Source: Balneolales bacterium
GTDB lineage: Bacteria > Bacteroidota > Rhodothermia > Balneolales > Natronogracilivirgulaceae
DNA length: 61,297 bases
Assembly: GCA_007132975.1 (NCBI GenBank)
Contig: SLNO01000012.1
Location: forward strand, 1-61,297
Reading direction: 5' to 3'
Below the pieces are notes generated by a model, which was not told the origin of the DNA, made no database searches, and worked only from the letters and a program-made list of their open reading frames with translations. The translations under genes were made by a program, and so were the position numbers. Below, piece after piece: positions 16,435 to 24,957 of the stretch. Within the stretch, counting starts at the first letter, position 1. Each line of letters opens with the position of its first letter.

Positions 16435-18195
16435 ATGAAAAAGCCACGTCTATCCTTCTGGCAAATCTGGAACATGAGTTTCGGATTCCTGGGAATACAG
16501 TTTGGATTTGCCCTTCAAAATGCCAATGTAAGCCGGATTTTCGAGACTCTTGGAGCTGATGTATCCCAGATACCTATCCTTTGGATTGCAGCTCCGGTAA
16601 CCGGCCTCATTGTCCAGCCCATAGTCGGCTACCTCAGCGACAATACCTGGAACCGGATGGGAAGGCGGCGGCCCTTCTTCCTTGTCGGAGCCATCCTGGC
16701 CTCCCTGGCCCTGCTCGTGATGCCCAACTCTCCCTACCTCTGGATGGCGGCGGGCATGCTCTGGATACTGGACGCATCCATCAACATCACCATGGAGCCG
16801 TTCCGCGCTTTTGTGGGCGACATGCTCCCGTCTGAGCAGCGCACCAAAGGCTTTGCCATGCAGTCTTTCTTCATCGGAATCGCCGCGTTTGTCGGATCTT
16901 TCCTCCCCTACATGATGACCAACTGGTTCGGGATCTCCAACGTCGCCCCCGAAGGCATGATCCCCGACTCCGTCAAGTTTTCATTCTATTTTGGCGGCGG
17001 CATCTTCTTTCTTGCCGTTATGTGGACCATCCTCCGCACCCGGGAATACAGCCCCGAGCAGCTCAAGGCATTTGAGGAAGCGGAGAAAGAGGAGCACGGC
17101 ATCAATGAAAAAATCGAAACGCCGGAAAAGTCCGACGAAGAGCGTGCCAGTACCAAGATTATCCACGGTCCCATCCTGATCGCCCTCGGGATGATCATGT
17201 CGTACTTCGTTTACCGGCAGGGCTTCGCGCAGGAGCTGTACATCCTCACCCTCGGTATCGCCGCTATCGGCCTGATCATCGGTATTGCCGGCCTTATGCA
17301 GCGCGCCAGGATGCGCAATGGTGTTGTGGTCATCTTCGACGACCTCTATCTGATGCCCAAAACCATGAAACAGCTGGCCATTGTACAGTTTTTCTCGTGG
17401 TTCGCCCTTTTCGCCATGTGGATCTACACCACATCCGCCGTCACCAGCCACATTTATGACATGCGGATGGATGCCGTCGAGGTCTCCGAACTCGTTGGGG
17501 CCGGCGCTCTGCTGGAAACACAGACCGAGGCCGACTGGTTCGACCGGTTTGGCCGGGTACAACGCGACCTTGACACGTACCAGGCGCAGATCGAAGCCGG
17601 GCAATCCAACGTGACCGCCAGTATGCGCGTGGTGAACTTCTTCCTGGAGGAGGGACGCGTGGATCTGACCGAGGGAACCCGTGAAACGCTCCGGAGAATC
17701 GAAAAAGAATACAACGAAGGCGCCGACTGGGTTGGCGTTTCCTTTGCCATATACAACGGTTTTGCCGCTCTTGTTGCCTTCCTGCTGCCAGTCATGGCCG
17801 GCTTTACCAACCGCAAGATAACTCACGCGATTGCCCTTACCGCTGGCGCCATCGGCCTGATTTCCATCTACTTCATCACCGACCCGATGATAATCCTGGT
17901 CGCCATGGTAGGCGTAGGGCTGGCCTGGGCCAGTATCCTCTCCCTGCCGTATGCCATTCTCGCCGGATCCCTGCCGGCCAACAAGATGGGTATCTACATG
18001 GGGATCTTCAACTTCTTCATAGTGCTGCCCCAGATCCTGGCCGCATCCGTCCTCGGCTTTATCGTGGGTACCATTTTTGATGGACAGGCGATTTTTGCGC
18101 TGATCCTGGGAGGATGCACCTGGATCCTTGCGGCGGGTCTCACATTCCTTGTGGATGATGTGGACGATCCCGGCAAACAGGCAAAACAAGCGTAA
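16435..18195 (+). CDS. MFS sugar transporter (SLC45/GPH-like)
   Basis: A 586-residue major facilitator protein. The N-terminal bundle has QIWNMSFGFLGIQFGFALQN and the loop 2-3 motif GYLSDNTWNRMGRRRPFF, close to the RxGRRRP signature of the SLC45 and glycoside/maltose proton symporters. A cytoplasmic linker follows TM6. Residues about 335-433 form a hydrophilic helical insert between TM7 and TM8 (GQSNVTASMRVVNFFLEEG and neighbours) that would face the periplasm. The substrate is probably a di- or oligosaccharide, by family only. Its leader is repeat copy C. Confidence 0.85.
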   Translation: MKKPRLSFWQIWNMSFGFLGIQFGFALQNANVSRIFETLGADVSQIPILWIAAPVTGLIVQPIVGYLSDNTWNRMGRRRPFFLVGAILASLALLVMPNSPYLWMAAGMLWILDASINITMEPFRAFVGDMLPSEQRTKGFAMQSFFIGIAAFVGSFLPYMMTNWFGISNVAPEGMIPDSVKFSFYFGGGIFFLAVMWTILRTREYSPEQLKAFEEAEKEEHGINEKIETPEKSDEERASTKIIHGPILIALGMIMSYFVYRQGFAQELYILTLGIAAIGLIIGIAGLMQRARMRNGVVVIFDDLYLMPKTMKQLAIVQFFSWFALFAMWIYTTSAVTSHIYDMRMDAVEVSELVGAGALLETQTEADWFDRFGRVQRDLDTYQAQIEAGQSNVTASMRVVNFFLEEGRVDLTEGTRETLRRIEKEYNEGADWVGVSFAIYNGFAALVAFLLPVMAGFTNRKITHAIALTAGAIGLISIYFITDPMIILVAMVGVGLAWASILSLPYAILAGSLPANKMGIYMGIFNFFIVLPQILAASVLGFIVGTIFDGQAIFALILGGCTWILAAGLTFLVDDVDDPGKQAKQA

Positions 18196-18229
18196 CCGGG
18201 CCCACGCAAGCTACTTCGTCCGATACTCC

Positions 18230-18535
18230 TCAACCGGTGCGCGTGTCAAACACCCGGATCCGCTCGAAGTGCGGCTTGAATTTTTCTACAAAAGCCACAT
18301 GGACCGGGTCTGTCTGGTACGCCTGCAATCCATCCAGCCCGTCAAATTTGGCATGCAGGCTCATGGCATAATCATTGTCGACAACGTCCCTGTCGATGCC
18401 TTGCGGCGGTCCGGCCAGGATTTCGCGCACGGATGCAATAGCGGATAGATTCTGGAGGATATCCGTCTGCATTTGCCCGGCGATGTCTGCCGGTGTTTCC
18501 TCTTTCAGATAAAAGAAGACCGAGTGAAGAATCAT
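18230..18535 (-). CDS. Dabb-family (stress-responsive A/B barrel) protein
   Basis: A 101-residue protein with the dimeric alpha/beta-barrel pattern: MILHSVFFYLKEET, the middle strand DYAMSLHAKFDGLDGLQAYQ, then DPVHVAFVEKFKPHFER. The function of this family is mostly unknown in bacteria. The gene is convergent with the transporter, with 34 bp between them. The start is ATG 18535. Confidence 0.88.
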   Translation of the reverse strand: MILHSVFFYLKEETPADIAGQMQTDILQNLSAIASVREILAGPPQGIDRDVVDNDYAMSLHAKFDGLDGLQAYQTDPVHVAFVEKFKPHFERIRVFDTRTG

Positions 18536-18695
18536 GGTTTTTCGCTATTTTTGGATGGGTTGATATTGTTTCAGCCATTCTGCTGCAGTACCGTGTCCGG
18601 GACATGGTGCTATCCACAAAAAGATACACTATCCCGTGCCGGCTCGCCTGAAAAGTTTATCTGACGGTCCCTGACGATCAGATCCGGCCCGGTCA

Positions 18696-18737
18696 GGACC
18701 ACAATTACATGATCACAATTACAGGACCACAAATATA
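18696..18737. repeat. Three 14-bp tandem repeats before queA
   Basis: GGACCACAATTACA (18696-18709), TGATCACAATTACA (18710-18723) and GGACCACAAATATA (18724-18737) are near-identical tandem units ending 18 bp before the queA start. They may be repeated operator-like sites or a slippage product. Confidence 0.75.
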
Positions 18738-18755
18738 GGAATTGTCCTTCATTAT

Positions 18756-19898
18756 ATGACATCGCCCCGATCGTTTTCCCTCTCCGATTTTGATTATGAA
18801 CTTCCGGAATCGCGGATCGCGCAAAAACCGGCCGACCCCCGAGATCACTCGCGGCTGCTTGTCTACAACCGCAGCGACCGGTCCATCACCGATGACATTT
18901 TCCTATATCTGCCGAAATATTTGCCGGAAAAGACCCTGCTGGCTGTCAACAATTCGAGGGTCGAAAAGGCCCGCCTTCTCTTCGGCAGGAAGGAGGTTTT
19001 CATCACCCGTGTGCTGGATCCCTATACCGTGGAGGCGATGATCCGTCCTGGCAAAGCTTTTCGGAAGGGGCGTCTCCTCAGTCTTTCAACAGATGAAACC
19101 GGCAACACAAAGCTGGCAGAGGATGTAGCTGCTGAACATGTTTCGGTGGATACTGGCTCGTTTTCGACTGCCGGGTCGATCCAGGCGGAGGTGCTGGAGG
19201 TTGCTGACGACGGGCTGCGCACCTTGCGCTTCAATTATCCTGTCAACGATCCCGTTTTCGAACCTTACCGCCACACACCCTTTCCGCCTTACATTGAGCC
19301 GGATGAGGCCTTGGCGGACCGTTACCAGACCGTCTACGCCCGGGACGAAGGGAGCAAGGCTGCGCCAACTGCCGGGCTCCATTTCACGGACCGGCTTTTC
19401 GAGAAGCTTTCCACAAAAAAAGTTGAAACCGTCGAGCTTACGCTGCATGTAGGGCTGGGAACATTTGCTCCCGTGAAAACCGAGCGCATATCCGAGCACA
19501 AGATGCATTCGGAATGGTTTCAAATCTCCGATGATGCCGCCATGCGCCTGAACAGTGCCCGGCATATAACGGCCGTAGGAACCACCAGCGCGCGGGTCCT
19601 TGAGTCCGCTGCCGCAGACCGGCATGCCGTCCACTCTCCGATGGGCACGCAACCACCGGACGCCCTCAGGTTCAGGAATTTTCGCGCCATGCAGGGCGAA
19701 ACCAATATTTTCATCACTCCGGGATACCATTTCAGGGCCGTCGATGCCCTTATCACCAATTTCCACCTGCCAAAAAGCACCCTTCTGATGATGATTGCGG
19801 CTTTCACCGGCATCGACGAGATGCATCGGATATACAAACACGCAATCAGTCGGGAATACCGGTTCTATTCATTCGGGGATGCCATGCTCCTGTTGTAG
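18756..19898 (+). CDS. queA: S-adenosylmethionine:tRNA ribosyltransferase-isomerase
   Basis: A 380-residue QueA, which moves the ribosyl part of SAM onto preQ1 in tRNA to form epoxyqueuosine. Typical motifs are FDYELPESRIAQKPADPRD near the N-terminus, PFPPYIEP, YQTVYARDEGSKAAPTAGLH, LHVGLGTFAPVK and ITNFHLPKSTLLMMIAAF near the end. It is slightly longer than the usual about 345 residues because of extra residues around 115-135. The three 14-bp repeats lie just upstream. Confidence 0.96.
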   Translation: MTSPRSFSLSDFDYELPESRIAQKPADPRDHSRLLVYNRSDRSITDDIFLYLPKYLPEKTLLAVNNSRVEKARLLFGRKEVFITRVLDPYTVEAMIRPGKAFRKGRLLSLSTDETGNTKLAEDVAAEHVSVDTGSFSTAGSIQAEVLEVADDGLRTLRFNYPVNDPVFEPYRHTPFPPYIEPDEALADRYQTVYARDEGSKAAPTAGLHFTDRLFEKLSTKKVETVELTLHVGLGTFAPVKTERISEHKMHSEWFQISDDAAMRLNSARHITAVGTTSARVLESAAADRHAVHSPMGTQPPDALRFRNFRAMQGETNIFITPGYHFRAVDALITNFHLPKSTLLMMIAAFTGIDEMHRIYKHAISREYRFYSFGDAMLLL

Positions 19899-19988
19899 AT
19901 GGCACTCTGCCGAGGAGGGTTCTCCGCTGAAACAGCAGGGGCCTTGTTTGAATTGTCACAACGCATCCTGCAGCCGGCAGAAACTTCA

Positions 19989-21527
19989 CTAGAAATGGGC
20001 CCTGCGGTCCAGTGAACGGTATTGTACAGCTTCAGCAATGTGATGCGCCCTGATATCCGCGCTCTCCTCCAGATCAGCGATAGTCCTTGCAACCTTGAGG
20101 ATGCGGTCATACGCCCTGGCTGACAATCCGAGTGTGCTCATTGCTTTTTTTAATAAAGCGGCACCAGTGCTGTCAATTACACACATTTTCCGCACAAGGC
20201 GTGTACTCATCTGGGCATTGCTGAACACCTGCGGCAAGCTTTGAAACCGCCGCCTCTGGCATCCACGGGCCTTCAACACCCGCTCCCGTATTGCCTCCGA
20301 AGGCTCTGCACTGGATGCCGCAGCCAGCTCCTGATAGTTGACTTTCCGCACCTCAACGTGGATATCTATCCTGTCGAGCAGCGGCCCGCTCACCCGGTCC
20401 ATGTACCGCCGGACCTCTTCGGGTGATGCCGATGCCGGATTGGCAGGGTCATACCAGTCGCCGCCTGGCGACGGGTTCATGGATGCCACCAGCATGAATC
20501 GCGATGGATATGTCACACTGAACCGGGCCCGTGCCAGTGTCAGCTCCCCATCCTCCAGCGGCTGCCGCAGAACCTCCAGCGCACTGCGACGGAATTCCGG
20601 CAGCTCATCCAGAAACAGTACCCCGTTGTGGGCAAGCGATATTTCGCCCGGACGCGGAACCGATCCGCCTCCGGCCAGGGCTGCGTCTGAAATGGTGTGA
20701 TGAGGTGCACGAAAAGGACGCCTTACAATCAATGAAGAGCCGTTTGACAGGAGTCCGGCTACAGAATGGATTCGTGTTGTTTCTAGCGCTTCTTCCAGGG
20801 AAAGCGGGGGTAATATGGACGGTAGCCGGCGTGCTATCATCGTTTTGCCGGATCCGGGCGGGCCTACCATCAGGAGATTATGACTTCCGGCGGCGGCCAC
20901 CTCCATCGCCCGTTTTACATTTTCCTGCCCGCGTACATCGCTGTAATCCAGCAGGGACTGCGACTGACCCGCCCGGAACAGCTCTTCCACATCCACCCGT
21001 ACAGGATCCGGCTTTTCCGATCCGTTCAGCCAGCCAATAACCTCCTTCAGATTCGAGAACCCGAACACATCGACCCCCGATACCACGGCGGCCTCGCTGG
21101 CATTGGCAGCTGGCACCACAACCTGTTTCAGATTGTGCTTTCGTGCCTCCACGGTGACTGGCAGCACTCCCTTGACCGGCCGCAGCGAGCCATCAAGGGC
21201 CAGTTCCCCGAGGATTAGCGTATCGTTCAGCTTTCCGTTCCGGATTTGACCGGACATGGCCAGCAGCCCTACGGCAATTGGCAGGTCAAAAGAGCTGCCC
21301 TCCTTGGGAAGATTGGCCGGAGCCAGATTGACCGTGATCCTGCCACGCGGCATATCAAACCCGCTGTTGCGGACAGCCGCCTCGATGCGGTCGCGGGATT
21401 CGCTTATGGCGCGATCCGGCAATCCCACAAGGTAGTACTGCGGCAAGCCGTTCACCGCATTTGTCTCCACGTCAATCAAGTGTGCATCCACACCGAATGT
21501 GGAAGCGCAGTAGGCTTTTGCAAGCAT
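19989..21527 (-). CDS. YifB/ComM-family Mg-chelatase-like AAA+ ATPase
   Basis: A 512-residue protein with the YifB/ComM architecture: an N-terminal Lon-protease-like fold (GVDAHLIDVETNAVNGLPQY, VNLAPANLPKEGSSFDLPIA), an AAA+ core with Walker A MVGPPGSGKTMIARRLP and Walker B NGVLFLDELPEF, and the C-terminal Mg-chelatase-like domain. ComM drives branch migration during natural transformation; other members have unclear roles. It is a single gene, converging on queA and divergent from the DUF4342 gene. Confidence 0.94.
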   Translation of the reverse strand: MLAKAYCASTFGVDAHLIDVETNAVNGLPQYYLVGLPDRAISESRDRIEAAVRNSGFDMPRGRITVNLAPANLPKEGSSFDLPIAVGLLAMSGQIRNGKLNDTLILGELALDGSLRPVKGVLPVTVEARKHNLKQVVVPAANASEAAVVSGVDVFGFSNLKEVIGWLNGSEKPDPVRVDVEELFRAGQSQSLLDYSDVRGQENVKRAMEVAAAGSHNLLMVGPPGSGKTMIARRLPSILPPLSLEEALETTRIHSVAGLLSNGSSLIVRRPFRAPHHTISDAALAGGGSVPRPGEISLAHNGVLFLDELPEFRRSALEVLRQPLEDGELTLARARFSVTYPSRFMLVASMNPSPGGDWYDPANPASASPEEVRRYMDRVSGPLLDRIDIHVEVRKVNYQELAAASSAEPSEAIRERVLKARGCQRRRFQSLPQVFSNAQMSTRLVRKMCVIDSTGAALLKKAMSTLGLSARAYDRILKVARTIADLEESADIRAHHIAEAVQYRSLDRRAHF

Positions 21528-21837
21528 GGAACCTCCGTTGTTTCCAGTACAGAGAACATTGGAGGCGTTTCCTTACACCCGAAGTGACTGTTTGTGCTGT
21601 TCTTCGGGGCCCATTCTGTGCCAACTGCCCGGCTTTTGGGCAATTCCACGGAACCATTCTTCGAAAATGACGTACAATCAAAGGCAGTCCGGATGATAAT
21701 GGATGACCTTCCAGCAAGGGCGGCAATAGCAGCAGGCCCGGGTTGGCCGGAGCTCCGTGGTGGAAAGCCCCATCACAGGCACCATCCGGAATCATCGGTC
21801 ACCATCGGCAATAACAAATCATAACTGGAGCGGCACC
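21528..21837. other. Intergenic region between divergent comM-like and DUF4342 genes
   Basis: About 310 bp that should hold promoters for both genes. I see a small hairpin TGCCC/GGGCA near 21625-21642, but no clear -7/-33 pair and no coding frame beyond upstream extensions of the DUF4342 frame. Confidence 0.5.
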
Positions 21838-22314
21838 ATGGCACACGATGTTTTTGAAGAGTTTCGGGCTTCTGGCAAGGAGCTGGTCGACAAGGCGCGG
21901 GACATCCTTGAGGAGGGGAATGTCCGCCGGATGATCATTAAAAACGGCCGGGATGAAACGCTCCTCGAGGTCCCGCTAACCCTTGGCGTGATTGGTGTTG
22001 GCGGGGCTTTTGCACTTGCCCCCATCCTCTCCAGCATTGCGGCGTTCGCCTTCTTCGTCCACGATGCCCGCATACTGGTTGAGCGAGATCCCAAAGGCGG
22101 AAAAGCAGGATCCGGTCCCCGCAAACGCAAAAAGGGCCGGCCGCTTCACAATGATCTGCGCGATGAGGATCCTGCGGAAACAGATGAGGGTGGAAGTGGA
22201 CGCAAATCCAACAGAAAAACCACCCGGGGTGGATTCGGGCCTGGCCGCCATCGCAACCGCGATGACTACCGCGACCCGTTCGAGATCGATGCCCGGTTTG
22301 AGGTGCTCCGGTAG
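21838..22314 (+). CDS. DUF4342 domain protein with basic tail
   Basis: A 158-residue protein. The DUF4342 part at residues about 3-85 reads EEFRASGKELVDKARDILEEGNVRRMIIK, then LEVPLTLGVIGVGGAFALAPILSSIAAFAFF, a single hydrophobic hairpin or membrane segment, then an acidic/basic low-complexity tail with GRKSNRKTTRGG. The family has no known function. ATG 21838 starts the conserved region; the frame opens further upstream. It converges on trxB with 6 bp between stops. Confidence 0.87.
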   Translation: MAHDVFEEFRASGKELVDKARDILEEGNVRRMIIKNGRDETLLEVPLTLGVIGVGGAFALAPILSSIAAFAFFVHDARILVERDPKGGKAGSGPRKRKKGRPLHNDLRDEDPAETDEGGSGRKSNRKTTRGGFGPGRHRNRDDYRDPFEIDARFEVLR

Positions 22315-22320
22315 CTTCGG

Positions 22321-23271
22321 TCAGTCCCCTTCCTGATCGGCCAGCCAGCGTTCGGCGTCGATGGCCGCCATGCATCCGGTCCCGGCGGCCGTAACCGCCT
22401 GGCGATAATCCTTGTCCTGGGCATCCCCGCAGGCAAAAATACCCGGCATATTGGTATAGGTGCTCTTTGGCTTGGTCTGGATGTACCCTGTTTCGTCCAT
22501 GTCCAGCACACCCTTGAACAGATCGGTATTGGGTTTGTGGCCGATGGCAAGGAACACTCCGGTCACATCATCAAGCGTGGATATCTCGCCGGTCTTGACG
22601 TTTTTGACCTTCACGCCCTCCACTACCTTCTCTCCAAGGACCTCTTCCAGGACGGTGTTCCACATCACTTCCACTTTGGGGTTCTCCAGAGTGCGTTTCT
22701 GCATGATCTTGGATGCCCTGAGCTCGTCACGGCGGTGGAGCAGGGTCACCTTGCTGGCAAATTTGGTCAGGAACTGCGCCTCTTCCATTGCGGTATCACC
22801 GCCACCTATGATCACCACGTGCTGGTTGCGGAAAAACGCCCCGTCACAGGTCGCGCAAGCCGAAACGCCGTGACCACGGAGGCGCTGTTCGCTCTCAATG
22901 CCGAGCCATTTGGCGGAGGCGCCGGTCGACACGATCAGCGCGCGCGCAAATACTTCCGTCTTTTCATCAATGGTAATCTTGAATGGACGCTTGTCGAAGT
23001 CAATACTTGTGACGGTTCCCCAGCGGCAGTCGGCGCCAAAACGCGTCGCCTGAGTGCGAAAATCTTCCATCATTTTGGGCCCGAGCACGCCCTCGGGGTA
23101 GCCGGGGTAGTTCTCTACATCCGTGGTAGTGGTGAGCTGTCCGCCCGGTTCGGGCCCCTCGAACACCAGCGGCTTCAGATCCGCCCTGGCGGCATAGAGC
23201 GCCGCTGTAAGTCCGGCCGGACCGCTTCCCACAATCACCACATCCAGTGTTTTGCCTGCAATATCTTCCAT
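22321..23271 (-). CDS. trxB: Thioredoxin reductase
   Basis: A 316-residue flavoprotein that uses NADPH to reduce thioredoxin. The FAD-binding motif is VVIVGSGPAGLTAALYAAR, the redox-active pair is Cys139/Cys142 in ACATCDGAFF, the NADPH-binding motif is IIGGGDTAMEEA, and the C-terminal FAD motif GIFACGDAQDKDYRQAVTAA is intact. The start is ATG 23271. The 210 bp upstream, shared with the divergent pnt operon, contain a run of TATA repeats at about 23305-23330. Confidence 0.96.
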   Translation of the reverse strand: MEDIAGKTLDVVIVGSGPAGLTAALYAARADLKPLVFEGPEPGGQLTTTTDVENYPGYPEGVLGPKMMEDFRTQATRFGADCRWGTVTSIDFDKRPFKITIDEKTEVFARALIVSTGASAKWLGIESEQRLRGHGVSACATCDGAFFRNQHVVIIGGGDTAMEEAQFLTKFASKVTLLHRRDELRASKIMQKRTLENPKVEVMWNTVLEEVLGEKVVEGVKVKNVKTGEISTLDDVTGVFLAIGHKPNTDLFKGVLDMDETGYIQTKPKSTYTNMPGIFACGDAQDKDYRQAVTAAGTGCMAAIDAERWLADQEGD

Positions 23272-23481
23272 AATCAGTGTTTCTGTTAGTATGTTGTCTT
23301 TTTATTCATATATAAATATATAGATATATTCTGAAAGAAGCAATGGCTGCCGGAGGGCCGCGGCGCTTCAGCCTGAAAATAAGAGGTTGCCGGCATTCCT
23401 TCATTGTTCTTTTTTGAATCAGGATTAATACGTAATTTTCGCCCTGTTTTAAATACTTGATAATCAACTGGAAAAAGGACT

Positions 23482-24615
23482 GTGAATATCGCCGTACCCA
23501 AAGAGACGGCTTCTGGTGAAACACGCGTTGCCCTGACCCCGCCCATAGTATCTTTGCTGACATCAGACGGATTTTCCGTCGCCGTGCAGGAAGGGGCCGG
23601 GATGCAGGCAGCATTCACTGATGCCGACTACAAGCAGGCCGGCGCCACCGTTGTTGCAGGCGCCGAAGAGCTTTGGCGGAATGCCAACGTGGTGTTGAAA
23701 GTGCAAAAGCCGACTGTGGATGAGATCGGGATGATGGCCTCCGGGACCACCCTCATATCGTTCCTTTGGGCATTGTCTGATCCGGAGCTCGTTGAACATC
23801 TCCGGGAAGCCGGGGTCACCGCCGTGGGCATGGATGCCCTGCCGCGCATTAGCAGGGCCCAGACCATGGACGCTCTCAGCGCCATGAGTTCCATTGCGGG
23901 CTACAAGTCGGTGCTGTTGGGCGCCAACGCGCTGGGTAAATACCTGCCCATGCTGGTGACGGCCGCCGGAACCATCCCCCCGGCCAGGGTGCTTGTGCTG
24001 GGCGCCGGTGTGGCCGGACTCCAGGCCATCGCCACAGCCAGGCGCCTGGGCGCTATCGTGGAAGCGTTCGATGTGCGTCCCGCCGTCAAGGAGCAGGTCG
24101 AAAGTCTGGGCGCCACCTTTATCGACATCCCCACAGGCGAGGAAGATACCGAAACCAGCGGCGGTTATGCACGCGAACTCAAGGAAGAGACCCGTCGCCG
24201 CCAGCAGGAGGTGCTCCGCGAGCATGTGCGCAAAAGCGACCTGGTCATCACCACCGCACTGGTGCCAGGCAAACCCGCACCCAAGCTGATCAGCGAGGAT
24301 ATGGTCGGCGACATGAACGCCGGATCGGTGATCGTGGACCTGGCCGCCGAACAGGGCGGCAACTGCGAACTCACCCGTCCCGGAGAAGACCGTTTCACCG
24401 ACAACGGCGTGATCATCCGCGGTCCGCTCAACATCCCCGCCGCCATGCCCGTGCACGCCTCGCAACTCTACGCCCGGACCATCCACACCCTGCTCCGGCA
24501 TCTCATCAAGGACGGCCAAATCCACCTTGACTTCGAAGATGAAATCACCAGGCAGGCCGTCATCACCCATGATGGCCGGGTTTCCAGCCCATTGCTTTTA
24601 AACACAAAGCCTTGA
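23482..24615 (+). CDS. pntAA: NAD(P) transhydrogenase subunit alpha part 1
   Basis: The NAD-binding domain I of a three-subunit proton-translocating transhydrogenase. The start is GTG 23482 (MNIAVPKETASGETRVALTP). It has GMDALPRISRAQTMDALSAM, the Rossmann segment VLVLGAGVAGLQAIATARRLG and the C-terminal NGVIIRGPLNIPAAMP. With the two genes downstream it transfers hydride from NADH to NADP+ using proton motive force, supplying NADPH, for which trxB next door is a consumer. Confidence 0.96.
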   Translation: MNIAVPKETASGETRVALTPPIVSLLTSDGFSVAVQEGAGMQAAFTDADYKQAGATVVAGAEELWRNANVVLKVQKPTVDEIGMMASGTTLISFLWALSDPELVEHLREAGVTAVGMDALPRISRAQTMDALSAMSSIAGYKSVLLGANALGKYLPMLVTAAGTIPPARVLVLGAGVAGLQAIATARRLGAIVEAFDVRPAVKEQVESLGATFIDIPTGEEDTETSGGYARELKEETRRRQQEVLREHVRKSDLVITTALVPGKPAPKLISEDMVGDMNAGSVIVDLAAEQGGNCELTRPGEDRFTDNGVIIRGPLNIPAAMPVHASQLYARTIHTLLRHLIKDGQIHLDFEDEITRQAVITHDGRVSSPLLLNTKP

Positions 24616-24669
24616 TCAAGCAAATTAAAGACCCTTTTTCCTACCACTGATTCTGGAATCGCTCACAAC

Positions 24670-24957
24670 ATGGAACTCCTGATCATCCAGCTTTTCATAT
24701 TCGTCCTGGCCGCATTTGTCGGTTTCGAGGTGATCTCCAAGGTCCCGCCGACGCTGCACACCCCGCTCATGTCCGGGGCCAATGCCATTTCCGGCATCAC
24801 GCTGGTCGGCGCCCTGCTGGTTGCCAGTCACACCGGCTGCTTCATCACCTGCCATATCGGCTTCATCGCCATCATCTTTGCCACCATCAACGTCGTGGGC
24901 GGCTTCATGGTCACCGACCGCATGCTGGAGATGTTCAAAAAGAAGGAGGATGAGTGA
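24670..24957 (+). CDS. pntAB: NAD(P) transhydrogenase subunit alpha part 2
   Basis: A 95-residue membrane subunit with three or four transmembrane helices: LLIIQLFIFVLAAFVGFEVI, HTPLMSGANAISGITLVGAL and FIAIIFATINVVGGFMVTDR. It completes the proton channel with PntB. Its stop overlaps the start of pntB. Confidence 0.96.
   Translation: MELLIIQLFIFVLAAFVGFEVISKVPPTLHTPLMSGANAISGITLVGALLVASHTGCFITCHIGFIAIIFATINVVGGFMVTDRMLEMFKKKEDE

Noticed and set aside
16981..18189. 402-codon open frame antisense to the MFS gene
   Set aside because: Composition effect of the GC-rich third positions; the plus-strand frame is the real transporter.
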